A DNA stretch of 32,526 nt from a virus (IMGVR_UViG_3300048838_001496:1-32526); one strand, 5' to 3'. Positions 1 to 5,856 are shown, counted from the stretch's first letter. A program made the numbers and translations. Notes: generated by a model not told the origin, from the letters alone.

Positions 1-594
1 TAACCTGATGTGATCGAACGGATCAGTCTTCAGAAGCTCGCGCCTTACGGCAATCGATGTGAAGATTTTCACAATACGCATTGCTTTGTTGGTAGTGGTG
101 ATGTTGTTCCCCTTTTTGCGGCAGAAGATTTGAAACTGCGAGATGGTTTCGGGAGTGATATCAGAGAACATCAACTGAGGTTTAAACTCGCGAAGTTTGG
201 CCAGCGTTGATTTGTACTTTGCATAAGTACCATCGGCCACCTCATGCCGCCTTAGATCCATTTCGCGGCCAATCCACTTTAGAAAATCTTCATCGGCATG
301 GTTGCCGTATTCCTGCCTCAACAGATCAGGGGTGAGATCCTTTTGCATGAGCATGTACCGCTTCCTGACCTCGAAGATGTTTGCCTTGACCTGCTCCAAC
401 ATCATGTTCAGCTCATCGGCATTGGGGTGGAACTCTTTTACCTGCTCATGCCGGTTATCCCAGAAGATTGGTTCAAGGGTTATATCGACCGGAAGCTTCA
501 CCGTTACACCTTTAACCTGGACCTGCGCGTAAAGGCTGCAGGTTCCATCTTTGCGCACATAATCGCTTTTCATTCTGATTCTTACCTTGCTCAT
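1..594 (-). CDS. int: Tyrosine recombinase (phage integrase), 5' part only
   Basis: The minus strand is open from an ATG at 594 to the left edge (198 codons, no stop), so only the N-terminal half is present. It starts MSKVRIRMKSDYVRKDG and has the layout of Bacteroidota integrases: an arm-type DNA-binding domain (about residues 1-95, with the typical FWDNRHEQV turn), then a SAM-like core-binding domain (about 105-198, with TYAKYKSTLAKLREF and TNKAMRIVKIFTSIA). The catalytic domain with the R-K-H-R-H-Y residues would lie outside the window. Known role: site-specific integration and excision of the phage. It is transcribed away from the rest of the phage, as expected for an integrase at one end of a prophage. 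The family call rests on the N-terminal pattern only. Confidence 0.85.
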   Translation of the reverse strand, partial: MSKVRIRMKSDYVRKDGTCSLYAQVQVKGVTVKLPVDITLEPIFWDNRHEQVKEFHPNADELNMMLEQVKANIFEVRKRYMLMQKDLTPDLLRQEYGNHADEDFLKWIGREMDLRRHEVADGTYAKYKSTLAKLREFKPQLMFSDITPETISQFQIFCRKKGNNITTTNKAMRIVKIFTSIAVRRELLKTDPFDHIRL

Positions 595-693
595 AGTACC
601 TGGGAATTTTCTGGGAAGTGGGAAAAATGCCCTAAACTGCCCATTTTGTTTGTTATTTTGTTGATTATCAAATACATATTTTACCAAACAAAA

Positions 694-732
694 AGAGGGA
701 CACCCCTACTGTAAAAGTAGTGGTATCCCTCT
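694..732 (-). terminator. Long inverted repeat followed by a T-run on the minus strand
   Basis: Two 17-nt arms (694-710 and 716-732) pair with two mismatches around a 5-nt loop. Read leftward the second arm is followed by TTTTTG. This fits an intrinsic terminator for leftward transcription from the repressor, 100 bp before the integrase start. It could instead be a recombination or protein-binding site, since it lies just upstream of int. Confidence 0.5.
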
Positions 733-834
733 GATTTTCTGGAATTTAACTCTTCCTGTTTGAGAACTTTGTGGTCCCACCTGAACCAGAACATACGTTT
801 CTTGTAACCTTTTGTTGACATAGGTTGTAGCCAT
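706..834 (-). CDS. Possible 42-residue ORF between repressor and integrase
   Basis: An ATG at 834 opens a 42-codon minus-strand frame that starts MATTYVNKRLQE and ends at a TAG in the hairpin at 694-732. It lies in the same direction as the repressor and the integrase, in the only gap between them. I do not recognise it. The last eight codons are made by the hairpin arm, and the ORF is short enough to occur by chance. Without this ORF the 287 bp between int and the repressor hold only the inverted repeat. Confidence 0.2.
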   Translation of the reverse strand: MATTYVNKRLQETYVLVQVGPQSSQTGRVKFQKIRGIPLLLQ

Positions 835-881
835 TTTCTCGTTTTTTATTGGGAAGATTCCGGGAAGATTTACCTCTCCAC

Positions 882-1244
882 CTACACGATTGGGGAAGGT
901 TCAGCATCGGGAATCTTACTGATGAGTTGCTTGATCATTTCGTGCAGATCCTGTATCTGCCTGTCTTTTTCGCGCATTGGGTTATAGCCGTTGAAATCTA
1001 TATCATTCTCGGCAAACCTCAGCTCCTTACCCTCTATTATTTCACCAGTGAGGAGCCATCGGATATCGGCCTTTGGCATTGCCTTGGCTATGGCCATAAT
1101 GTTTGGCAAACTGACAGTTTTTTCACCATTCAGCAGTTTACTCACATACTGCTTTGATACTCCCAGGTGGTTGGCAAGGTCACTTCCAAGCATTTTTTGC
1201 TCGTGGAGCAGATCTCTAAGGCGTTCACCTATAGTCTTTTCCAT
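882..1244 (-). CDS. Xre/cI-type helix-turn-helix repressor
   Basis: A 120-residue protein starting MEKTIGERLRDLLHEQ. Residues 5-60 form a HTH_3 (Xre) domain: the recognition part reads LANHLGVSKQYVSKLLNGEK and is followed by LPNIMAIAKAMPKADIRWLL. The C-terminal 50 residues are polar and probably helical; no S24/LexA peptidase domain is present. Starts at 1256 or 1277 are also in frame; 1244 best matches where the family begins. The gene is divergent from the early genes and preceded by a perfect operator palindrome, so it probably represses both directions and is autoregulated. Because it cannot self-cleave, induction would need something else, such as the KilA-N proteins encoded downstream (inference). 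Confidence 0.8.
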   Translation of the reverse strand: MEKTIGERLRDLLHEQKMLGSDLANHLGVSKQYVSKLLNGEKTVSLPNIMAIAKAMPKADIRWLLTGEIIEGKELRFAENDIDFNGYNPMREKDRQIQDLHEMIKQLISKIPDAEPSPIV

Positions 1245-1281
1245 AACGTAATACATTTTTTTTAAAAATAATCTCAAAAAA

Positions 1282-1298
1282 GGTTGACAAAGTCAACC
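1282..1298. promoter_or_regulatory. Perfect palindromic operator
   Basis: GGTTGACAAAGTCAACC is a perfect 7-3-7 inverted repeat in the divergent region between the repressor (ends its 5' side at 1244) and the rightward early genes (from 1423). Position and symmetry are those of a dimeric repressor site. Confidence 0.65.
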
Positions 1299-1303
1299 AA
1301 ATA

Positions 1304-1320
1304 GGTTTACTTTGTCACCC
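1304..1320. promoter_or_regulatory. Second, imperfect operator
   Basis: GGTTTACTTTGTCACCC matches the 1282-1298 palindrome at 12 of 17 positions and is centred 22 bp from it, about two helical turns, so two dimers could sit on one DNA face. The rest of the 1321-1422 gap is AT-rich and must hold the early promoter(s), which I could not pin down. Confidence 0.45.
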
Positions 1321-1422
1321 TAAGTTCTGTCACTTGGTGCAACAAAGATACAACAAATAGAACCCTTTGTAAATAGCTTATTTGCACCATTTTAAATCAT
1401 TGTTTGCAACAGTTATACAACT

Positions 1423-1653
1423 ATGTATATAACATCAACAAAGAAACTAAGGCGAAGATTGAAGAGGATTCCGGGTTATGCCCTGATTGTGGCCCGGAGA
1501 AGTGGGGTGAGCACCATGACGGTTTACCGGGTGCTCAGAGGCCAAAGTTCATTCAGCACCATCAAGGTGTTGGAAGCTTCCTCGGATCTGGTGAGGGAGT
1601 ACCAAAACAAGCTCAACTCCATAACCCAAAACAACAACCATGAACAAAATTGA
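1423..1653 (+). CDS. Small helix-turn-helix protein (Cro-like position)
   Basis: A 76-residue basic protein. The segment GVSTMTVYRVLRGQSSFSTI resembles the HTH of LacI-type and small phage regulators (a 'VSTMTVYRVL' recognition helix); the first 20 residues are rich in Lys/Arg. It is the first rightward gene after the divergent operator region, which is where a Cro-like counter-repressor would sit. A longer overlapping frame from 1404 is probably a shadow. It overlaps the next gene by 14 bp, so the two are likely co-transcribed. The function beyond DNA binding is inference. Confidence 0.6.
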   Translation: MYITSTKKLRRRLKRIPGYALIVARRSGVSTMTVYRVLRGQSSFSTIKVLEASSDLVREYQNKLNSITQNNNHEQN

Positions 1654-2146
1654 ATTTTTCGCCACCAAAGGGGATGTATATATGGTATGTCCCGAGGGAG
1701 ATGTTAAGAACTTCTCCCAGTTCCCAATTAAGGTACTTGATCGGCTTCGTGCAGAGATCGAAAGAGATCCTCAACTCGAGCAAGCCCTCGAAAAGATCGC
1801 CGGTACCGGTGTGAACGCCATCAGGCAGTTCATCCGCTGCCGGTTCGGTGCTTTTAACAACCAGGGTGATCTGGTTGATGATAAGCTTACCAGTGAATAT
1901 GTAGATTGCGAGAAGCGCGGCAACTGCCCGCATGAGGGTGTGATTTGCCGCAGCGAGCTTACCACCCGCGAGCTCGAGGTAACCAGACTGATAGCCTCAG
2001 ATCTGGCAGACAAACAGATTGCCGCAAGGCTTTTTATCAGTCCGCATACTGTAGCCAGGCACCGAGCAAACATAGAAGAAAAGATCGGGTGTGCCAGTAA
2101 GGGTGGCATAGTGCGCTTTGGATGCCTTAACCAACTGAACTACTAG
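1640..2146 (+). CDS. LuxR/GerE-type HTH transcriptional regulator
   Basis: 168 residues. The C-terminal third (about 105-160) is a GerE/LuxR HTH: LTTRELEVTRLIASDLADKQ followed by IAARLFISPHTVARHRANIEEKIG, the classic 'LT.RE.EV..L' and 'SP.TV..H..NI..K' pattern. Before it lies a Cys-rich stretch (YVDCEKRGNCPHEGVIC, about 88-104) with three Cys and one His that could bind a metal. No response-regulator receiver or autoinducer domain is visible in the N-terminal part. It overlaps the preceding HTH gene. It may activate or silence the downstream control genes. Confidence 0.7.
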   Translation: MNKIEFFATKGDVYMVCPEGDVKNFSQFPIKVLDRLRAEIERDPQLEQALEKIAGTGVNAIRQFIRCRFGAFNNQGDLVDDKLTSEYVDCEKRGNCPHEGVICRSELTTRELEVTRLIASDLADKQIAARLFISPHTVARHRANIEEKIGCASKGGIVRFGCLNQLNY

Positions 2147-2148
2147 GC

Positions 2149-2316
2149 ATGAAGGCAAAAGGAATCATAATCCGGGGCAGTGTGGTGGTATTGGTTTGTG
2201 CCATATTGGTAGGTGTGGCCGTGGTTGAGCCCCGGATTTTGATTTTGTATGCTGGTATTGTGATAGTTGTAGGCTTCTTTTTTTGGTTGACAAATAAATT
2301 TTCTCGGGAATTATGA
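2149..2316 (+). CDS. Small two-helix membrane protein
   Basis: A 55-residue ORF beginning MKAKGIIIRGSVVVLV. Two hydrophobic stretches (about residues 6-26 and 31-47) are separated by the turn VEPRI, so it is probably a hairpin in the inner membrane with a basic tail (TNKFSREL). It starts 2 nt after the LuxR-type gene, and its stop is shared as ATGA with the ATG at 2313. Function unknown; small membrane proteins in this position are often exclusion or holin-like, but nothing here proves that. Confidence 0.55.
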   Translation: MKAKGIIIRGSVVVLVCAILVGVAVVEPRILILYAGIVIVVGFFFWLTNKFSREL

Positions 2317-2324
2317 AAAAAAGC

Positions 2325-2355
2325 TTGACAATTCTTGTAATCTGTTGTATGTTTG
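2325..2355 (+). promoter_or_regulatory. Bacteroidota-type promoter of RNA module 1
   Basis: TTGAC at 2325-2329 and TATGTTTG at 2348-2355 match the Bacteroidota sigma consensus (TTTG about 19-21 nt before TAnnTTTG). The same boxes with the same spacing recur at 4786-4816, although the 18 nt between them differ. Transcription would start a few nt downstream, at the 5' arm of the structured RNA. Confidence 0.7.
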
Positions 2356-2557
2356 CTCCCGCTATACATACTCAAGGGCGAGTACCAGCTCGCCAAACTA
2401 CAGCGGGCTTTTTTTATGCTCCTGTAAAAGGATATGGTTCAGTACCCCCGTGTGTGGCCGTAATAGCCCCACTGCCCTTGAGGTGTATAGCAACGGGAAA
2501 GGCTGAACCGTTTTTTATTTCAGCCAACAAACAATGGTGTTCTGTAATGCTATACAC
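2356..2557 (+). ncRNA. C4-like antisense/leader RNA, copy 1
   Basis: Downstream of the promoter an outer stem forms between 2361-2379 (GCTATACA, bulge TA, CTCAAGGGC) and 2474-2491 (GCCCTTGAG, bulge G, TGTATAGC). Inside are a GGCGAG/CTCGCC hairpin (2377-2394, which competes for three bases of the outer stem), a TACAG/CTGTA hairpin (2399-2426) and a weaker GTG-GG/CC-CAC stem, giving a cloverleaf. The word recurs a third time at 2549-2557 (GCTATACAC), fully complementary to 2483-2491. A second pair, GGTTCAG at 2436-2442 and CTGAACC at 2503-2509, can also join. Two antisense segments facing two downstream targets, ahead of an antirepressor-type gene, is the plan of the C4 RNA of P1/P7 (Rfam RF01695). 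The structure is seen in the sequence; the homology is inference. Confidence 0.65.
2492..2516 (+). terminator. Terminator-like hairpin within the leader
   Basis: AACGG (2492-2496) pairs with CCGTT (2508-2512) around an 11-nt loop and is followed by a short T-run. The right arm shares bases with the CTGAACC segment (2503-2509), so pairing of that segment with 2436-2442 would open this hairpin. The same hairpin is present at 4953-4977. The 5-bp stem is short, so it may act as a pause or attenuator rather than a full stop. Confidence 0.4.
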
Positions 2558-2618
2558 AGAAAACACTTGTTTGCAGAGGAACAATAGTACTCTGCCGGCA
2601 ACGACCACAGCCAGCGAA

Positions 2619-2831
2619 ATGGCTGCCCCCCTAACCCACGTACAAACCCTCGATGATTTCACCGGCATTATGCAGGTGCAAGGTTGTACGCATGTAAAAA
2701 TCCACTTCAAAGCCCGCAAGGTAACCATCGGCTTCCGCAGAGACGGCCGTGGCTATGGCGTGCGCGGCAATTCCCTCACAGAAGCCTTTATGGCTGTGGT
2801 GCACATGATCAGTAATCCTTTAACCGCTTAA
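2619..2831 (+). CDS. 70-residue protein between C4-like RNA and KilA-N gene, copy 1
   Basis: The frame is open from an ATG at 2313, which would give 172 residues, but the first 102 codons coincide with the promoter and the folded RNA. I therefore place the start at ATG 2619 (MAAPLTHVQTLDDFTGIMQV). The product is a small alpha/beta-type protein with a basic middle (KIHFKARKVTIGFRRDGRG). It ends 3 nt before the KilA-N gene, so translation is probably coupled. In P1 the C4 RNA blocks a short ORF (icd) whose translation is needed for ant expression; this ORF occupies the equivalent place (inference). Copy 2 is at 5080-5292. The family is not recognised. Confidence 0.55.
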   Translation: MAAPLTHVQTLDDFTGIMQVQGCTHVKIHFKARKVTIGFRRDGRGYGVRGNSLTEAFMAVVHMISNPLTA

Positions 2832-2834
2832 ACC

Positions 2835-3374
2835 ATGGAAGTAGTACAATTTATTTACAACGAAAGAACCATAGACTTCGAACCCTCAGGGAAAGATAAC
2901 GTGATGGTAAACGCCACCCAAATGGCGAAGGTGTTTGGGAAACATGTTAAACATTTTAATGAAAATGAAGACACCGAAAACTTCATTAATGCATGCTTAA
3001 AAAGTCGGAATTCCGACTTTTTAGGAATCAAAACGCGTGATGATTTGATCATTTCAAAGCAAAAATCTGGCACCTGGATGCACCGAATTCTAGCTTTGAA
3101 ATTTGCGGCATGGCTTGATCCAGATTTTGAGGTTTGGGTATTCTCAACCATCGACAAGATCATCCTTGGCCATTATTACGAGCAGAAGGAAGCCACTATT
3201 GAAAAGCTCACCTACCAGGAAGAGATGAAGCAATTGCGTGATGAGATCCTTGCTGAATCGCCAAAGTTCGCCTTGTACCTTGAAAAGGAGAAAAGAATCA
3301 GTGCTGCTGAACTGAAACGAATGAAAGCCACACGTGCGGCCACCAATCAGTTAAAACTTCAACTCTATCCTTAG
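2835..3374 (+). CDS. KilA-N domain protein, putative antirepressor 1
   Basis: 179 residues. KilA-N signatures are clear: MVNATQMAKVFGKHVKHF (about 24-42), then KSGTWMHRILALKFAAWLDP and FEVWVFSTIDKIILG (about 76-112). The remaining 65 residues are charged and helical. KilA-N proteins are DNA-binding phage proteins and many are antirepressors. The stretch between the two signatures is a variable loop, and here it contains a 26-bp perfect DNA palindrome that encodes KSRNSDFL. The first 110 bp are almost identical to the paralogue at 5296, and then the two diverge sharply. It follows the 70-residue ORF by 3 nt, under the C4-like leader. Confidence 0.8.
   Translation: MEVVQFIYNERTIDFEPSGKDNVMVNATQMAKVFGKHVKHFNENEDTENFINACLKSRNSDFLGIKTRDDLIISKQKSGTWMHRILALKFAAWLDPDFEVWVFSTIDKIILGHYYEQKEATIEKLTYQEEMKQLRDEILAESPKFALYLEKEKRISAAELKRMKATRAATNQLKLQLYP
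2998..3023. repeat. 26-bp perfect palindrome inside KilA-N gene 1
   Basis: Arms TAAAAAGTCGGAA (2998-3010) and TTCCGACTTTTTA (3011-3023) are exact complements with no spacer. It lies in the loop-coding part of the KilA-N domain. The same plan (AAAGT, two variable bases, GAATTC core, ACTTT) occurs at 6194-6213 in the downstream array, in the same codon phase. Confidence 0.9.
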
Positions 3375-3417
3375 ACTTAATCAGTGTCATTTAGTATCAA
3401 TCATCAATTTACATATC

Positions 3418-3720
3418 ATGTCAGATTTAATCAATGTCGAAAACGAAATCAGACGATTGCACAAACTAAGAATGTTGCAACTAAAGATTTCTGATGAAAT
3501 ATCCAGAATGGAGCAGCCGCTTATTGGTATGCTGGACGCCAACGGTAAAAAGTTGGTTAAGCATGGAAAAGTAGCGGTAGAAATACAGTTGTTGGAAGAC
3601 AAAATCAACGAGAGAGAACAGAAAATGAAAGAAGTTCTTGATAGAGTTGATTTGATTCTCGATGAATATGATGCGCTCCTTTCTGATGATGAATTATTCT
3701 TTGACTTAGAGGAGGAATAA
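3418..3720 (+). CDS. Small coiled-coil protein, unknown function
   Basis: 100 residues, strongly charged and almost wholly helical, with heptad-like spacing (IRRLHKLRMLQLKISDEI and LLEDKINEREQKMKEVLDRV) and a very acidic tail (DDELFFDLEEE). It is probably a coiled-coil protein. It lies 43 bp after KilA-N gene 1, in a four-gene block that separates the two RNA/KilA-N modules. I do not recognise the family. Confidence 0.6.
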   Translation: MSDLINVENEIRRLHKLRMLQLKISDEISRMEQPLIGMLDANGKKLVKHGKVAVEIQLLEDKINEREQKMKEVLDRVDLILDEYDALLSDDELFFDLEEE

Positions 3721-3723
3721 ACT

Positions 3724-4053
3724 ATGAACGCTTTCAGAACACGTGGCAGGAGCTGGCTGGAAGGGGTGTTACGGCAACGTGCGCACCTCGACAGAGCAGG
3801 ATTAAGCCAGGGCGATATAGCTCATCGCCGTGAAAACTGGCAGCGAATCAGGGTCAACCTGGATGCCAACTCATTACCCTCTGATGAGTTGATGGCCCGA
3901 TTCATCCTCAGGTACGAAGCGGAGATTGCCAGTCTCCTGCCCGGTTCGGGAAGCAAAACACACAGGGCCGCATGGCTCAAATTTTTATCAATCACTCAAG
4001 AAGCAAAACAGATATGGAAGAACAAGCCCATTATGGCCGCAAGACTGGCATGA
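3724..4053 (+). CDS. Hypothetical protein, basic, helical
   Basis: 109 residues, rich in Arg and Trp (RTRGRSWLEGVLRQRAHL; ENWQRIRVNL). No known domain recognised. It starts 3 nt after the coiled-coil gene, and its stop overlaps the next ATG as ATGA at 4050-4053, showing translational coupling. The composition is GC-richer than the previous gene. Confidence 0.6.
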   Translation: MNAFRTRGRSWLEGVLRQRAHLDRAGLSQGDIAHRRENWQRIRVNLDANSLPSDELMARFILRYEAEIASLLPGSGSKTHRAAWLKFLSITQEAKQIWKNKPIMAARLA

Positions 4054-4241
4054 CCAGCCGGCCAAGTGCCGAAGAACTGGCACAAGCCATTACCCGAATC
4101 CGTGAGATTGGGGTGACCACCAAACAGAACCTTTTCCTTGATGAAGACCGCACCGGTGTGGCCATCGATGCACAGAACCAGGCACTGCTGGAAACTGCAG
4201 TGGAGCAGATGGTGAAAATCACCGACCTGTATTTCACGTGA
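4050..4241 (+). CDS. Hypothetical 63-residue protein
   Basis: The frame is open further upstream (from 3972), but ATG 4050 makes the ATGA overlap typical of this operon and is preferred. The product begins MTSRPSAEELAQAITRIREI and is a small acidic helical protein. No family recognised. Its stop overlaps a GTG start at 4238. Confidence 0.55.
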   Translation: MTSRPSAEELAQAITRIREIGVTTKQNLFLDEDRTGVAIDAQNQALLETAVEQMVKITDLYFT

Positions 4242-4777
4242 GCTTCCTTGATCTGATGGAAGCCTGGCCACGGGAAGCCATAACCGACGATTCCCCCGAG
4301 GCCTCAGAGACCAGGTGCCCGGCCTGTTATAAAAAGCGGTTCCAGTGTGGCCGGTGTGGGTACCAAGACCAAGTAATCAATACAAAACAACAGTTAATAC
4401 ATCATCTGGGGATGAAACGAAACAAACACTTCATATTGGTTGAGCACCAGAATAAGGATATGTTCAAGTTTGCACAGGCAATCATTGAGCAGGAGAATGG
4501 TTCATTGCAATTCACACATATTGGTGCTAAAGGCTTTCTGCATGACACCAATATTGAATCGGTGGAGTGGACCTTCTCAAACAAGTGGATTATGGTAAGT
4601 CACTGCACCATCGATGATATTCTAAAGATCAGTCAGATATCGAAGGCCTATAAAACCGGGCATACCATCATATTCATGACCAGTGAACGGCCAACCGAAG
4701 AGATGCATAACAACTACCGGGTGCTGATCGCCGATGGAACGAAAACCAACACCAGCGCCAAAAACGAAGAAAAATGA
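4238..4777 (+). CDS. Zinc-ribbon-containing hypothetical protein
   Basis: 179 residues starting at GTG 4238 (GTGA overlap with the previous stop). Near the N-terminus two CxxC knuckles (CPAC and CGRCG, about residues 27-41) look like a zinc ribbon. The remaining 135 residues resemble a compact alpha/beta domain (MKRNKHFILVEHQNKDMF onward) that I cannot assign. An internal ATG before MKRNKHF could give a separate product. Its stop overlaps the first codon of the second module as ATGA at 4774-4777. Confidence 0.6.
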   Translation: MSFLDLMEAWPREAITDDSPEASETRCPACYKKRFQCGRCGYQDQVINTKQQLIHHLGMKRNKHFILVEHQNKDMFKFAQAIIEQENGSLQFTHIGAKGFLHDTNIESVEWTFSNKWIMVSHCTIDDILKISQISKAYKTGHTIIFMTSERPTEEMHNNYRVLIADGTKTNTSAKNEEK

Positions 4778-4785
4778 AAAAAAGC

Positions 4786-4816
4786 TTGACTTTCATTTTT
4801 ATCTGTTGTATGTTTG
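4786..4816 (+). promoter_or_regulatory. Bacteroidota-type promoter of RNA module 2
   Basis: TTGAC (4786-4790) and TATGTTTG (4809-4816) have the same spacing as in module 1. The boxes are unchanged while the spacer between them has many substitutions, which supports selection on the promoter rather than on the reading frame that passes through it. Confidence 0.7.
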
Positions 4817-5018
4817 CTCCCGCATTCCATACACAAGGGCGAGTACCAGCTCGCCAAACTACAGCGGGCTATTTTTATGCTCCTGTAAAAGGATATGGTT
4901 CAGTACCCCCGTGTGGAGGCTTAATGGCCCCACTGCCCTTGTGGTGGAATGCAACGGGAAAGGCTGAACCGTTTTTTATTTCAGCCAACAAACAATGGTA
5001 TTCTGTAATGCATTCCAC
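4817..5018 (+). ncRNA. C4-like antisense/leader RNA, copy 2
   Basis: Aligned to copy 1 without gaps (offset 2461). The outer stem is 4822-4840 (GCATTCCA, TA, CACAAGGGC) with 4935-4952 (GCCCTTGTG, G, TGGAATGC). Relative to copy 1, the base pairs at TAT-A/ATT-C and T/A in the stem are replaced on both arms, giving four compensatory changes. The third occurrence, at 5010-5018, changes to GCATTCCAC and stays fully complementary to 4944-4952. GGTTCAG (4897-4903) and CTGAACC (4964-4970) are unchanged. Covariation across two paralogous copies is direct evidence for a functional fold, and for pairing specificity that differs between modules. Confidence 0.7.
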
Positions 5019-5079
5019 AGAAAACACTTGTTTACAGAGGAATAATAGTACTCTGTTGGCAACGACCACAGCCAGCGAA

Positions 5080-5292
5080 ATGGCTGCCCCCCTCAACCAG
5101 TTACAAACCCTCGATGATTTTACCGGCATTATGCAGGTGAAAGGTTGTACACAGGTAAAAATCCACTTCAAAGCCCGCAAAGTAACCATCGGCTTCCGCA
5201 AAGAAGGCCGTGGCTATGGCGTGCGCGGCAATTCCCTCACAGAAGCCTTTCAGGCTGTGGTACACATGATCACAAACCCATTAACCGCTTAA
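5080..5292 (+). CDS. 70-residue protein between C4-like RNA and KilA-N gene, copy 2
   Basis: Paralogue of 2619-2831, with the start placed at ATG 5080 (MAAPLNQLQTLDDFTGIMQV) for the same reason: upstream codons back to 4774 overlie the promoter and the folded RNA. The C-terminal parts of the two copies differ mainly by conservative replacements (RRDGRG to RKEGRG) and silent changes, as expected for a real protein. Upstream of the ATG the differences follow RNA pairing instead. It ends 3 nt before KilA-N gene 2. Confidence 0.55.
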   Translation: MAAPLNQLQTLDDFTGIMQVKGCTQVKIHFKARKVTIGFRKEGRGYGVRGNSLTEAFQAVVHMITNPLTA

Positions 5293-5295
5293 ATC

Positions 5296-5847
5296 ATGGA
5301 AGTAGTACAATTTATTTACAACGAGAAAACCATCGACTTTGAACCCGCAGGGAAAGATAACGTGATGGTAAACGCCACCCAAATGGCGAAGGTATTTGGG
5401 AAAAGAGTAGATCATTTCTTGAGATCTGACCATGCAAATGAGTTTATAAATGTTCTTTTAATCACCCCATATGGGGGGAATAAAGCTGCATTTACCAGGG
5501 ATGAAATTGTATTCTCGAACAAAAAAGGTGGCACCTGGATGCATCGACTCTTGGCACTAAAATTTGCAGCTTGGTTGGATCCCGCATTTGAGCTTTGGGT
5601 ATTTGCTACCATTGACAAGATCATCTTGGGGCATTACAAAGAAGTACGCTCTGCTAATGAAGAGGAAGCACAAAAAGAACATCGATACAAGATGTTGAAG
5701 CGTGCGCACCTTGAAAAACACCCTGACTACGAGGAAGTTTTACAGGCAGAAGCGGAGCTGAGTGTTGCCAGCAGGAAAAGGATGAAGGCTGTAAGAGTTG
5801 ATCGCATGCAGACAAAGCTTGATTTGTTTCCCAATTCTGTAAAATAG
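5296..5847 (+). CDS. KilA-N domain protein, putative antirepressor 2
   Basis: 183 residues with the same architecture as copy 1: MVNATQMAKVFGKRVDHF, then KGGTWMHRLLALKFAAWLDP and FELWVFATIDKIILG. The loop between them differs completely in sequence (FINVLLITPYGGNKAAFTRD) and is again encoded around a palindrome, here CCCCATATGGGG. The helical C-terminus is related to copy 1 but diverged. Two antirepressors with different loops under two RNAs with different pairing words suggest specialisation, for example against different repressors or superinfecting phages (inference). Confidence 0.8.
   Translation: MEVVQFIYNEKTIDFEPAGKDNVMVNATQMAKVFGKRVDHFLRSDHANEFINVLLITPYGGNKAAFTRDEIVFSNKKGGTWMHRLLALKFAAWLDPAFELWVFATIDKIILGHYKEVRSANEEEAQKEHRYKMLKRAHLEKHPDYEEVLQAEAELSVASRKRMKAVRVDRMQTKLDLFPNSVK
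5465..5476. repeat. Palindrome inside KilA-N gene 2
   Basis: CCCCATATGGGG is a perfect palindrome at the core of a longer imperfect one (about 5455-5486, 15-nt arms with three mismatches). It encodes TPYGG. Related palindromes encoding FTPYGVN and FPPYGGN, in the same codon phase, occur at 5998-6023 and 6042-6069. Confidence 0.8.
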
Positions 5848-5856
5848 CTCAACTTA

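Noticed and set aside
2313-2618. Signal peptide or lipoprotein start (MKKSLT...CCMFA)
   Set aside because: The same bases are a conserved promoter and RNA stem, and the two copies differ in ways that keep pairing and not the peptide.
2313-5292. Retron or diversity-generating retroelement
   Set aside because: The repeated RNA/variable-loop pattern suggested it, but no reverse transcriptase gene and no template/variable repeat pair with adenine-directed changes is present.
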